Shown: positions 25,989-38,233, numbered from the stretch's first letter. The stretch: 64,000 bases of DNA from Ptiloglossa arizonensis (GCF_051014685.1 NC_135060.1:4030001-4094000); one strand, 5' to 3'. The notes: generated by a model from the sequence alone, not told the origin. Numbers and translations are program-made.

Positions 25989-28900
25989 GTAAGTCGATAT
26001 CTTCTCTCTCGGTTCGTGTCGATTTTTCAAGATCATCCGGCCACGGCTGGCGAATTAATCGCGGATGGAACGCGGCTACGGCCACGGACCGCGTTGGATC
26101 CGACCGGCGCGATATACAGATTAATTTACCTGCGATGCAGATTTCGCGGGGATGGCGATAACGCGCGGATTCGAACGCGACGATCACCAAGGTGATCGTT
26201 GATTCCTCGGGGCGAATGATCGCGCGACGAAAGAAATTCATCGATTGGAAAACCAAGCAAACTGGAACCTACGTTGCGCTGTGAACTTAAACCGTGAAAT
26301 TATCCGATATTCGAAATCGAACTAGCTCTCCACTCTCGAGACCTGTTTCGTTCCCGTGATTTTCGAGCTTCCAAGCGTCAATGTAATCGATCTTTGTTTC
26401 TTAAGGGGAAAAGACGCTTAAAATTTTCAAACGATCGACACATCACCTGCTCACCTTTCTATTCTCGATTCCCTCTTTCGTTTATGGTATTCCGGATCTT
26501 CGAATCGTCGGTGATTTATCTATAGTTTCTTAACAAATTTTCGAACGATCGAAATCACCTGCTCACCTTTCTATTCTCGATTCCCTGTTTCGTTCCTGGT
26601 ATTCTAGATCTTCGAATCGTCGGTGATTTATCTATAGTTTCTTAAATCGTGATTAGAAAGAACCGGTTAATTTTGATTTTTCGAAAATTTCGAGCGTTTT
26701 TTCTTTTTGAAAAGTAACGTGGATTAACCGAGATTATCGACGATTCGAAGATCTAGAATTACGAATCAGGGATCGAGAATGGAAAGAAGCGAGTAATTTT
26801 GATTTTTGGAAAATTTCAAACGGTTTTTCCTTTAAGAGCGTAAAGACGGATCACCGACGCTTCACGGATCGAGGATTGCATAATTTTCTTTATTGATAAA
26901 TCGATGTTACACGTTTCTCGAACTTTAGATAGGTTTCTCTTTGATCGTATAACGTTACGTTATTTGCTCGGTATTGTTACGTTTATTTTGAACAAAAGAT
27001 ACGAAATAATAAGAGGCCAATAGTTTCGCAAGAGATACCCAACGGAAAAGTTCTATCGCGCGCGAATCATTTCTATCTCTTTACAAATTTTATTTGAACT
27101 AGAATTTTTATCTTATTTACCGTGCATATTTCGTTTCAACCGTTCCACGGAACCTATTGGAAGAGTTCCATAACTGTTTCGATCCTTGGAACGAAGTACG
27201 TCGAACGTTTCTTATTTATCCTCTGTGCGCATATCGTATTACTTAATATCAAACGAATCCGGTAACTTTCTATCATCGTATAACTTTCCGAATCGATGTT
27301 AATTTTACGATTTACACCAAAATACGTACAATCGTACCACGTAGATTTTTACGAAAAATTTTCCCTCGTGAATCCCATTTCCAAAGAATTAAAACGAGTA
27401 GACACAAAAAAAAAGAAAAGAAATCAACACTTATCCACGAATTATCGAAAACCACAGAATTCTACAATTACCGCGTCTTTTATTTTTTTTTCTTTCGATG
27501 CAAAACGATCACCGTCCAAAGAAACGCGCGTTCAATTGTACGAAAGATTCTCTTACCCAAATCGTCGCTATCGATTCGGGCAACGAAGGTTCCAGCGTTT
27601 GTTTTTGATATTTTCGCCAAGTAAAATAACCAAGAGTCCTCTGCGCGTAAACTGTGTCCTTTCGCGAATGATTTCAACGTTTCAGCATCGTTGTGGTCGA
27701 CTTCGTAAGTGGTCCGACGATCCCACCGATGTCGCTGTCTCATTGGCCGAAAGAGGCACCGAGAGTCGTTAACTGCTTTTAACTACGACGGGAAGTAGAT
27801 ACACAGAGGCGAATTGTTTCCTGGTGAAACGACGAGGTGTTGTTTGATATTCGTTTAAGGTCCAAGATGGACAATTACCAAGGCATTCCTCAGATCCCGT
27901 GGGGCGGCCATTCCCCGATCTCGTCCCTGTATCATCAGCAGCAGCAGCAGCAGAGTATCCAGGAGTACAAATCGGAGAACAATTCCTTGTACGGTAGCCC
28001 TTATACGCCTATCATTCACACACCGGACATATCTCCAGTTGCCAGTCCCGAGCCCGATGGTGAGACCTTGTACTCGCATTAATTACCACGCGGACAACTC
28101 TGTAGGACGTCGCGAGTTTGAATCTCCGAGCGTGGTAGAATCGCCTTGAGAACCGATCGTTTGCGTATCATATTCGCAATTGCGTCGAGAGTACGTTCAC
28201 GCATTGTTGGCCGGCTGTTTCACACGAGCCGGCATTAAAAGACACGCGTCTAACGGTAAACGAACATCGATAACTTTATCCGTGTGCAATTTACTCGCAC
28301 CGCTCGAAACGACTCGTCCCTTCGGGTTTGCATCGAATTTTACACGGGAGGTCAGCTCCGGGCCGAAGACGTCGATCGCGATGCAATTGTATAATAATTC
28401 ACGGGGGTGAGAAAACGAAAGGGAGAAGGATCGAAAGACGAAATTGTTCACTCGTGAAACGGATGGAGCTCGATGGTTTTCGTTTCGCGTATAGAATAAT
28501 TTAATACAGTGTAGAATAAAAGACGTCGGAGTTACGGATAGATTTCGTTTCGCGTGTTTAGCGATTCGTTGCGCGATAAATAAAGGAAAGGAAAGAAAGT
28601 TACAGTGCGAAATTATTCCCCGTGAAACAACTGGTAATTTTCTTATTGCTGTTCGCGAAAACGATTGGCGATACGACGATAGGAGTTCGTTGGAGTACCT
28701 CGTTCGAAGACGAGCTCCGACGCTGCGTCAACGATGCGTCAACGGATCTACCAAGTGCGTTTAGAAATTTGTTCGAAATGTTTCGGTTAAAGCGATTCGA
28801 TTAGCGTCGGTGTTTTCGCGTTACCGAGGAATTATGTACAGTTCGAGTTACCGAGAGATTAATCTTGATCAGGTGACGGAACGCATTTGCCATCCACCCA

Positions 28901-31900
28901 GAACCCAGATCCCGAACGAGATCTGATGGAGGGTACGTCGAAGCAGCACGGCGAAATGACCGAGCAAACGAAACGGTATACCTTTATGAGTGCCGATAAT
29001 CAGCTGCACACGGGTCATGCTGGTGGTACTAGCATATCGTCGTGTCAGAATTCTGGTGCTTACACGGAGACTCTGACTTACAAGAAATCAGTGAGTAATT
29101 CGCGCTTTCGGTCGAACGAATATATGTATTCGGTTGTTTCGCGAATACGCGTTCTTCCTTTCTCCCTTTTGCCTTCGAGTAGTTTTTTATTATCAGTTAT
29201 ATATTCGGAATATATATTCGGTTGTTTCGCGAGTACGCGTTCTTCCTTTCTCTCTTTTGCCTTCGAGTAGTTTTTTATTATCAATTATATATTCGGAATA
29301 CATATTCGGTTGTTTCGCGAGTACGCGTTCTTCCTTTCTCTCTTTTGCCTTCGAGTAGTTTTTTATTATCAGTTATATATTCGGAATATATATTCGGTTG
29401 TTTCGCGAGTACGCGTTCTTCCTTTCTCTCTTTTGCCTTCGAGTAATTTTTATTCGAGAAAATAACGCGAAGGATAAATAATCGTATTCTGTCGTTTCGC
29501 AAGTCTTTGCACTTTTATTTCTTTTCTCGCGTTCGAGAATTTTTATTCGAGAAAATAGCGCAAACGACGAATATACTCGTTCGTTTTAGAAGCCTTTGCG
29601 TTTTTCCTTCTTTTTCTTCTGTCGCATTCGAATAGTTTTTACTCGATCAGTTTTCATTCGAGAAAATGGTGCAAGTTCAACTTTTCTTCGACACGGTTAA
29701 TTACACGGTTACATCGAAACGATATCGCAAGGGTTGACACGGTTAACGAAAACTACACGACGCCCTAAAGTCGCGTACAAAGAATAATTACTTCTACTTG
29801 GAGGATTATTAATGATCGTGGAAATATACGGCATTAATATTAAGTTGACGTAAAGAAGAATTTCAGCGCCGTAACGATGGATACGAGCCGAAAAATACAA
29901 GTTTCAATTATTAATGATCGGTGCGCGGGTTTTCTGCATTTACGGCGTATGCTAATGTGGAACACAAAACACACGCGGGATATATTTCATAAATTAATCC
30001 AATAATATTAATGTTTCACTTTGCACCGGTGCGTACGTTCCGGGTACATTTTGAATACGGTTCTTTTTTTTATTCGCATATGCCGTAACTTCTTAAAATT
30101 CACGGTGCGCGAATTAATGATCAACGATGAAACTGGTATTCGTTCGATGCAATGGCTCAAGTTTTCGAGGATGAATCGTTTCGTTCGAAACAAAGAACGA
30201 TCGAAAAAACTGATACCAATCGGTGGCATGTATAATAATTTTATTAGTTTATCGGTTGAAAATCATGCGAACGTACAAAAATCCCTAAAGTGGCTAAGGG
30301 ACGAAATTACTCTGGAAACTTTCCATTCTTCCAATATTATCTATAAAGATACGAACACGTTTCGACATAAATATCCGTGTCGGTGAATAGTTGAAACAGA
30401 GAATCGTTTTTTATCGTCAGTTTCGAAGTTACCCTTACCTTTTTACTTTACCCTAAATCCACGGTCAATTAATGCTAAGTAATAACGCGGATAATTAATT
30501 GAATTCTATCGAAAACCTTGAAACATTTTCTGGAGAACTTGTTCCCATACAAGTGTTCGCGAAAGATGAAATTTCATCCCTTGAACTCGAGTTGTCCCTC
30601 GTCCTTCGCTTTTGGCCGTTATCCAGACCTGGAAAACTTGGATAGAGTCCGTAATATTATTAAAAGATGTTCGAGGACTCGAGAAAGCCCTTTCACGAGT
30701 TATCAAAGTTTTCGATGTTGTCCAAGCTTCGATGGAAACGCAACGAACTCGATCGATACACTCGCGGTAGTCGTGAATCTCGTTTATCATCGAGCTTTCG
30801 GCGACCGTCTCGTATCGATGATAATCGCGCGTGATTCGCGCGAATACTTGTCAACGTTTTTATTTTTCTTCTTCCAGGTGAGCTACTTAAATTTCGAGAG
30901 GCAGCCGTCGAGTATAGCCGCGGTGGGCATAGCAAACGGGATGATGGTGTCGTGTAACAAACTGCGCTCCGGATTCGAAAACGTTGGCTCTGTCACGGGT
31001 ACTTTTTATCCGCCGGTCGCATCCCCGCACGATCAATCGTTGCAACACTACACGAGCACTCAGTCCTCGAAGAATGCCAACTATTCGATGCAGTCCACCG
31101 TCGAGGGTAACTATAATCCTGTCCAGTGTGCCAATCGTCAGCAGTCCATGGGGATTCGCGGAACCGCCGAAGGTTGTTCCGGTAATGTTTCATTTATTTT
31201 TGCTTACGTTGGAATGTTACACTTGGACGGATTCCAACGAACGAGGATATGCAGCTCGTGCAATCCTGTTTTCTTTTTCAATTCCCCCGTTGCTTTTACT
31301 CGGGGCCAACCTTTTGTATTTTAATCGCGTTGAAACTTTTTACATCGAATATACGTAATTATCGTCTCCTCGTTCCTCGCGACGAGGAATTTTCTTTTGC
31401 CAATTCTCTCGTTTCACTCGTCGTGTATTTATACAACGACAATACGCATTTAGAAGTTTCTGCTCCGACTTCGACCTGCCCTTATCTTCCTCTCGATTGT
31501 TTTAACCGCGGTATCGTTTTTCTCTTTCTGTACGACAATCGTTAACGAGAATAGCCAATTTTTCGGTCGTAACTTACCTCGCGTCTTCGATATTGTACCA
31601 TAATTTTCGTTTCTAGCAAACGAATGCACGAAATCTCCAGAGAAACGTAACTTCGGAAACGAGTAGTCCCGTGCAAACGTTCGGTGCATTATTTCTCCCC
31701 TGCGTCTCACACCTGCCCGATTTGATCGCGCTAACGCGAGTCCGCTCGACGGCCGATTCGTTTCAGGTGTGTCGCACCGGTACCAAATGACTCATCACCA
31801 GGAGTACCAAACGGAAACTGGCGGCACGGGGCAACAGCATCCTATATTGGGACACATGGACCCAAACATGACCGCGGAGGACGAACAGCAACAGACACTC

Positions 31901-32197
31901 CAGCTGGAGAAGTATTTCAAGTATGCCCATCCGACGAGCGTGGCTCACAGCAGCCTGTCCTCGCAGAATCTGCTCGACAGTAATCACAATTACGCCAGTG
32001 ATCTGCGTTATTACGCGCCCCAGCAGGCCCAGATGGACATGTCGAACTCTCAGTGCATCGTCGACGATCAGAGCAAAGACGGCCGATGCTCGAACGTGGG
32101 CATCGGTCACACGATGGACCAGTATCACCAGGGTATGGACGTGGCCAAATATCCCGAGCACCCGTCGCAGCAGCAACAACAGCAACAGCAACAACAA

Positions 32198-32229
<32 letters not shown>

Positions 32230-32338
32230 ACAACAACAGTCTCAGCAGCAATCTCAGAGCATGGAGCACGTGTCGAAGGCGGACGACGACTTCAGTGTAA
32301 TACTTGCCGACGTGCGCAAGACATGTTACAGTAGCTAG
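25766..32338 (+). CDS. Sox15: SoxF-group HMG-box transcription factor (Sox15-like), 3' part of gene, five coding exons
   Basis: Sequence-specific DNA-binding nuclear transcription factor of the Sox family. Seen: exons 25766-25988, 27860-28059, 28873-29090, 30878-31181 and 31767-32338 join in one frame through GT-AG introns (phases 2, 1, 0, 1) and encode 504 full residues to a TAG stop. The first exon carries the C-terminal half of an HMG box ([31 protein letters not shown]) followed by a basic tail. [10 protein letters not shown] with EEAERLRV points to group F rather than B (DYKYRPRRKTK) or E (DYKYQPRRRK). The remainder is low complexity, rich in Ser, Gln, Thr and Tyr, with a 24-Gln run, and ends in [18 protein letters not shown]. 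The vertebrate SoxF beta-catenin motif (EFEQYL type) was not seen. The N-terminal HMG half (PMNAFMVW region) was not found, so the gene is partial here. Assignment to Drosophila Sox15 is by family resemblance from memory. Confidence 0.92.
26425..26648 (+). repeat. 112-bp tandem duplication
   Basis: CACCTGCTCACCTTTCTATT begins at 26444 and again at 26556, and both copies run on through GATCTTCGAATCGTCGGTGA and TTATCTATAGTTTCTTAA. Confidence 0.93.
26725..26785 (-). repeat. Inverted partial copy of the 112-bp repeat
   Basis: ACGATTCGAAGATCTAGAAT and GGGATCGAGAATGGAAAG are the reverse complement of the core of the tandem copies with a few changes. Transcribed as intron RNA, the region could fold into a stem with either upstream copy. 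Confidence 0.85.
27860..28059 (+). CDS. Sox15: Sox exon 2 in window (Gln run, Tyr/Pro-rich linker)
   Basis: The acceptor TCGTTTAAG|G completes the ATG codon split by the previous donor, giving [15 protein letters not shown]. The exon has a six-Gln run encoded by CAG (about 27938-27955) and a segment rich in Tyr, Pro and Ile ([17 protein letters not shown]). It ends at GATG|GTGAGA in phase 1. Reading through the donor meets a TAA about 20 bases on, which agrees with splicing here. The internal ATGs are not needed as starts, because the frame is continuous with the HMG exon. Confidence 0.88.
28060..28872 (+). other. Sox15: Sox intron, no other feature seen
   Basis: Intron of 813 bases between GTGAGA and GATCAG. 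Nothing further was recognised in it. Confidence 0.8.
28873..29090 (+). CDS. Sox15: Sox exon 3 in window
   Basis: The acceptor GATCAG|GT rejoins a Gly codon. The exon encodes a hydrophilic segment starting [17 protein letters not shown] and ending TETLTYKKS, with donor TCA|GTGAGT in phase 0. No known domain is visible. An 88-bp minisatellite begins about 30 bases after the donor. Confidence 0.88.
29091..30877 (+). other. Sox15: Sox intron with minisatellite and repeated TTAATGATC motif
   Basis: Intron of 1.79 kb. Its first 360 bases carry the 88-bp repeat array and its middle has three TTAATGATC words (29810, 29912, 30114). The last 360 bases are open in frame with the following exon. Confidence 0.8.
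29124..29450 (+). repeat. 88-bp minisatellite, about 3.7 copies
   Basis: Copies start at 29124, 29212, 29300 and 29388 and are nearly identical. Each has TTCGGTTGTTTCGCGAGTAC, a pyrimidine-rich centre and TCGAGTAGTTTTTTATTATC. The last copy is cut short. Close identity implies recent expansion or homogenisation. Confidence 0.95.
30878..31181 (+). CDS. Sox15: Sox exon 4 in window
   Basis: A pyrimidine tract and CTTCCAG precede the exon, which starts [17 protein letters not shown] in phase 0. It is rich in Ser, Asn, Gln and Tyr and ends GCSG at the donor TCCG|GTAATG. The reading frame is also open for 360 bases before the acceptor and about 140 bases past the donor, so intron retention would not immediately stop translation on either side. 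Confidence 0.88.
31182..31766 (+). other. Sox15: Sox intron, no other feature seen
   Basis: Intron of 585 bases before the terminal exon, T-rich near 31.26 kb. Nothing else was recognised. Confidence 0.8.
31767..32338 (+). CDS. Sox15: Sox terminal coding exon with polyglutamine tract and conserved-looking C-terminus
   Basis: The acceptor GTTTCAG|GT completes Gly, then [14 protein letters not shown] follows. The exon carries an acidic/Gln stretch, a Tyr-rich segment ([17 protein letters not shown]), an uninterrupted run of 24 Gln (32168-32239) written with mixed CAG and CAA codons, then [18 protein letters not shown] and TAG. The C-terminal block is more complex than the surrounding low-complexity sequence and is a likely functional motif. 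The opposite strand is also open over the repeat as a poly-Leu frame, which I take as a shadow. Confidence 0.9.
32168..32239 (+). repeat. CAG/CAA repeat encoding 24 glutamines
   Basis: This is an in-frame trinucleotide tract inside the last Sox exon. CAG and CAA are interspersed, which normally limits replication slippage, so the tract looks selected or old rather than a fresh pure expansion. Confidence 0.95.
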
Positions 32339-33879
32339 TGTTCCCCTAGACATTTTTTTGATACGGGCGACTTATCTTATGGCTGTAGTACCAAGAATCG
32401 TAGGTATATTTACAAAGAATCCGGTGCTTATACACATTTTTTATACTCCGTACACACTTCCGGTGCTGATTGTTGTTAATCGTAGTCCTACGCGCTGGGC
32501 GATCTGTCTAACATTGTCATCGGACACGTCCACTCTACTTTCGGTATTTCGTAGAAGCCCGTTCGCTTGCCCGTGAAACCACCTCCAACTATTCTCGTTC
32601 CAGGCGTCGAAGTTATCGGAGACATCGAAGATCGATGAGGAATTTCTACAGAGTTGTGCTTCGGCGATAACGGCTCTCAAGACGAGTTCAGCGACGACTC
32701 GTGGTTATTTAAGAAGATCGCAGTCACCGAGACAGAGCCTACGGGACGATCGGTGGATCGAAAAAGAAAGTTACGAGACATTGTTCGAACGATTAACGGC
32801 GTCCAAGATGGTGGTAAAGTCTGTTGGATGATTCTCACAGATGCCGACCGAAATCTAATAACGCGATGCATCGCTCTTTGCACCGGTGGTGTTACTTATT
32901 ACGCGGGAAAGAGTTTCTCTTTTAAGACACCGCGGATCTCTCAAGTGTGAGAAATTAAATTTATTTTCGAACCTCGATTATTGCAAGAACACGGCGCGAA
33001 AGGATACCAGAGAGATTCGTACAATTATCGAGGTAACCGTTACAAGAACGAGCCACATTTGCACAGTACAGCCCCACTGTGCGCGCCCAAAGGGTCTTAA
33101 CTGGAAGCTTATTCTTGACTCCCATTAGCTCACGGTCTAAACTCTCGATGACGTACCGAACTAACCTAATTTCATTTCACTGATACTCTGACACAGTACG
33201 TTACAATTCTACCAGTTTGCGTTTGTATTTTTATTCGATATTATTTTATTTTTGTATTTCACTTTTTTTTTATTATGTTTTAACATGAATCCGACGCCCT
33301 CTGACGCGCGCCGCTCTGACACGGAGCTCTCTGGTAAACTTGGAACAAAACGCAACTTTCTTGCATCGCTAATAGAGGGCAGACGTTTACGGCGGCCATT
33401 TTTTCCAGTCCGATGTTCTTACTACCGATCTGAAAGCTCTTTCCTCGACACCATTGATCGATGCTACGTACAAGAACGTACCGGAGAAACTTATTTTGAA
33501 ATACCGAAAATAGAGGAAATATTTTAGACGATGAAATTAGGTGGATCACCCTGTGGATTGTATACCGGGTGGAAGGAGTAGAGTCAGGTTCTCGCGGTAG
33601 TCTTAAATGCTAGGTAAAGCGATACTCTTGAGGATAGAAACCGCCATCTATCTTTTCCGTCGCTCGTTGCGGAATAACGTCCAAAAATTATATCGAATTA
33701 TATCGTGTACTCTTGACTGTTAACGCGTAAGTTCGCTACCGTATTCACGAAATCGCTATACTTCTTCCACCGAGTATAATTCGGGTAGCGATAATTCAAT
33801 AGTAAATTGAATCTCTTCGAAGACGTCCGTGCACGAAGTTCTTCTCGCGACTAGTGTGAAAAGTAGAACCCGTAATAAA
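32339..33879 (+). other. Sox15: Putative 3' UTR of the Sox gene
   Basis: No coding exon was recognised after the stop codon. An ATTAAA lies at 32954-32959 and the first AATAAA on this strand is at 33874-33879, which would give a 3' UTR of about 1.5 kb. The 33.2 kb part is T-rich (33226-33283). The true end cannot be decided without transcript data. Confidence 0.35.
33874..33879 (+). terminator. Candidate polyadenylation signal AATAAA for Sox
   Basis: This is the first AATAAA on the plus strand after the Sox stop codon. A single hexamer in AT-rich DNA is weak evidence. Confidence 0.25.
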
Positions 33880-35460
33880 TAATAGCGATGTGCCAGTACC
33901 CGGAATTTTCAAGTACATTTGGTGGAAAAAATTTAACAAGGTTACGAAACAGCGACTTTAAATACAAGGTGTGATCTAAAAATATAAACAAGTCGGTTCA
34001 AGAATGAACCAATATCGACCCTCGTTGGATGGTAACGCTTCAAGGATTTGGACAGCCCAAGGTGAGTTGGACATTACGGAAAACCAGGTGTGGAGAAGTC
34101 TACGGATGTCAACACCGATATACAAATATTGAATATCTTTCTTATCGGTACTGCACCCTACGTCTACGCGTAAAATATTATTTTTCTTTCGTTTTCCATA
34201 ACGCGTTACTAAGTAACTTGTCGAAGAATGAAAAGTAGATACGGTACTGTCCTTCGGGTTGTCACGATCTGTGCCCTTCAAGTTGTACAAAGGCGATTGA
34301 GTCTAAGGTAAACAATACCCGTAGATTCCTAGAATACCCATCTATCCTACACACTGTCTTGACTCGAGTCAGTGACAACCCGTGGAACAACACTATGGTC
34401 GGATATTGAACGCCTGTTTAGCATCGGCTCTGTTTCCTTTAAAGTATACTAAGACATCTCGCAACGTCTTCTACAAAATTGTGTTATACTTTCAGGAAAA
34501 AATTGTCCTTAAAAATGAGAATCGACAAAGTTCTACAACGAAAAGTATCGAAAATTTTACACATTTTAGATATTTGAAAACATGGCACAAATTTAACTTC
34601 GCCTACCCGGAAACTGCGTACGTTCGTGCAATTCTGTACAGGGCGTTTATAAATTTTTGCAGACGCACGAGAACCGTGTTTAATAATATTCATTAAAGAT
34701 TGTTGCATTGTGCAATTCTTGTTGCACCGGTAATCGCGCAAACTCACGCTCGCTCGTGTATATAAATTTTGAAATGATCGATACATTCGATTTCGCGAAC
34801 AATGTTTCAAGAACATAATATACTTCCTGTTTATATAAAAAAAAATCTTTCGTGCAATTAATTTTATTCGTTACGTTCCTCCCAGGGAGCAATTTCGATT
34901 ATATCAGGATTCTATCTCGATTAGGGTTCTAACGAGCAAATTTGAAACGTAAATAATTATACAGTTTTTTATTCTTATGCGACAAGGAACTTCCGGGATC
35001 CCGATGAAAGTACCTGATAGGACCCGAAATTTTCGGGGTACTAGCACACCGCTGAATGTTAACGATTTTCGAACGTTCCAATCAAATTTTACACGCAGTA
35101 CGTTTACTTAATTTATATCATAGTTATCATCGTTTTCAGCAACGGAATCGCTGAAACCCACGACATTATTGTTGAGCTATTTTTATCCACCTATGCACTC
35201 ATGGTACCGCATGGCACTGTATATTTAGAACGTACCAGTATATTTCACTGCGAAAATAGATCGTTCGAACGATTTCCGTAGCAAATTAAACGTATCAATT
35301 TTTCTTAGCGATCGATCCTACGGCAAGCTACTTAAAAAATGCTGTTCTTGTACTCACCGAGATCTTGGAAAAGAATATCTTTAGCACTGAAACCGTGACA
35401 TTTAGTCATCTTTTATTTATAACATTCATGGAAAATATATGTGTATGAAATGAAAAAAAA

Positions 35461-35512
35461 AATATATATATATATATTTTTATATATATATATACACATA
35501 TACACACACGCA
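35461..35512 (+). repeat. TA/AC microsatellite
   Basis: Runs of TA are followed by TACACACACG. Typical of AT-rich intergenic insect DNA. Confidence 0.9.
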
Positions 35513-38227
35513 TACATTGTTGCGATATTTGAACAATTAGCCGACGGGTGGAAACATCTTGTCACTAAAAATGACTATACTAACATTATCAAACAATATA
35601 TAGGCGTTCAGAAATACAAATAACATAATTGAACATCGATATTAGCTAATGTTCACTTCGTTAGCGATATTGTTCATATTTCTATTTTGTATATCTGAAA
35701 ATCTTTAAAAATTGTAGTCCGGGACCGTATTTAAGAACATTGTTCATAAGTAACAATTAATTGTTGAATTTATCGCGGAGAAAACATGATCAAAAGTCCG
35801 GGTATTTTTTGAAATTAAAAATAGAAAAGTACATTAATAACTGCATTTTCCAAGTTCCGATATTCTTTCGAAACATTCGAATTGGCAATAAAATTCTTAA
35901 TTAAATATTTACCGTTATTTCCACATTGCCAGTAACGTAAACGAAAAACTGCAGGTTCCGTTGACAGCCAAACTGAATTGGCTGCTCAAGGCCATCGAGG
36001 AGCGACCCCCACTCTGTTACTCGGTTGATCCAACTGCTCTGTCTTTCATACCTTATGAAGTTATTGTGGTTTCAAGCGGCCACTCGACTTTGTTTCGACT
36101 GCAATTGAATACGTCCCGTCGGCTAAGCGTTAAGAAACTCACGTGAAAAGTACTTATCGAAAAATTGTTACGCACAGTAATGAAGATATTATCGAAGTAC
36201 CTTGTTTCCAATAATCGTACATTAAGTTCATTTCGATGACCACCACATGTGTATAAGCACGATCTCTTACTTTCCTCTGTTCAGCCGACTGAATTGAAAT
36301 TCACTGTAAATGTAGGATAAATAGCAAGAACGAATTTTTTACTCGCGTAGGCTTCTACTTTCATTATTCTACCTATCTCTATGTAGCATATGATTATACG
36401 TAGCGTGGCATAAACGTGGATATTTTATCGTTCGATATTGAATTTGAATATTTTATAAGCGATGGAATTTAGGTAAGTGTAAAGAACGCTTGGAAGTACT
36501 AAATTATTTTATGATTATTGTATCGTACTTAATAGAAACAATTATCAACACTCAGTATGTATTCTCGTGTATTTCTCGACCATTCCGATCGAATTTCCGT
36601 TTAATTGTTATATTTAAGTTGATTAATTTTAATTGTTTCGACAATGCGAGAAACAAGTGAATTCGCGTTTCACGTATTATATGTTATTTAAGAATACGAA
36701 CGTTTACGTGTGCGACGCACGCAATCAAACACGATTATTATTTATTCATTCTTTTTATTAAATATATATAAAAAATATGTATATAAGTTACAATGTCATG
36801 TGTAAAGCTGAAATCATATACGGTGAGTTACATCGAGTTCTGATTCGGTGAGTCGATAGAAAACGTTTAAATGCTAGAGCATATACTCTCCATTCCCTCC
36901 CTTATTGTATAACACCCATTTGCCTTCCCCGCCAAAACAAAAATTTCGCGCAACAATGTTTACAAGTTACCTTGGTAAATCAGTACATTTGTTATGTGAG
37001 AGAGGACTAACGTTGAGTGAGTGACTCTTTCAAACAGGAACGATTTGTTTGAAATATTTTCCTTACTTTGGACCATGTTAGAATTAGTATTTATACCCTC
37101 ATTGTTCATGTGTGTATTCCTTACGTTTCGAACATGCACGTTAATGACACATAATTTATGAAAGTGCTAACGACAATATCTCAAACATTTTGCAATTTAC
37201 GCAAAACCTACGGTTTGCTTGGTAACTATATATGTTAACGTATCCAGATATTTACGTATATACACATGTACAAATTTATATTGCTATTTGCAAACTTAAT
37301 TCATTACAGTCTACGTACAAATTGCTTCGTCGAGATACGCCACGCCTGGCTCACTCGCATACACGTTTAACAAAGTTCGAGACAAACGTTGCGACACTTT
37401 TGTTTTTCTAATAAACACAATTATTTGGTGGTACCAAATGTATCATCGAATCAGTAACACCGTCCAGTGCCGTTTCGTACTTACACGATACAAATTTCAT
37501 AAATATCTGATTACAGACGTAAGTATGTGCAATTAATTTTTCTCTTACGCTAGAGGATTCGTTAAATACAATTTATATCCGTGAGGAAGCGCGGAGAATT
37601 GTGTCGTGTGTACATATATAATATACGTTTATTATTAAATTGGACAGATATTGCAGTCTTGTTTGTAGCGATTTGCTATGAAATGTATATATACTGTCGT
37701 TTCTCTTTCTTAAATGCAAAGCAATTTTTTGTACAAATAGCAGATGCAAACTTTTTATACAAATTGATCATTTTACCCGCACAGTGATATTGCAAATCTT
37801 ATACTACAGACTGTACACAACTCGATTAACAGAAGCTTTTATATACAAACCTAATTTAGTTATGTGCTTTCTTTCATTATTTGTATTTTCGGTGAGTCAC
37901 GAAAATATTCAAATACTCGCAATTGCAAAATCTTAATTAACAAAATATATGGATTGAATCAAAGAGTTCCAAATACCGTTATGTTTATAATAAAATACAA
38001 AGGATTTTTTTATCTAAATTTTAAGAAACTGATAGTGCTCGTAGCATAAATATCTAATAACGCGATAATAATTTATCGTCAAAACATTTCTTTTACCTTC
38101 GTATAAAATAAATATTTTATAATTGCTACACATTTGATCCAATTATTGACAAATTTTATTAATATAATCCTGATGTCTTATTATATTCTACAATATTTTG
38201 AAAACTACAGATAATTTAGACATCCTG

Positions 38228-38233
38228 TTTATT
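38228..38233 (-). terminator. Candidate polyadenylation signal for oaf
   Basis: This is the first AATAAA on the minus strand downstream of the oaf stop and implies a 3' UTR near 1.3 kb. Other hexamers further on could be used instead. Confidence 0.25.

Larger units (their letters stand above)
25989..27859 (+). other. Sox15: Sox intron with direct and inverted duplication
   Basis: Intron of 1.87 kb between the HMG exon and the next exon. It holds a 112-bp tandem duplication (26425-26648) and an inverted partial copy (26725-26785). The open frame at 27296-27772 is judged spurious. Confidence 0.8.

Noticed and set aside
30518..30877. Extension of Sox exon 4 to the left as coding sequence
   Set aside because: The acceptor CTTCCAG at 30871-30877 with its pyrimidine tract fits the phase of the preceding donor. 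The extension is listed only as a possible isoform.
31763..32353. Long minus-strand open frame with a poly-Leu run opposite the last Sox exon
   Set aside because: It is the reverse reading of the CAG/CAA tract and its exon. The plus strand has the splice phase and the terminal motif.
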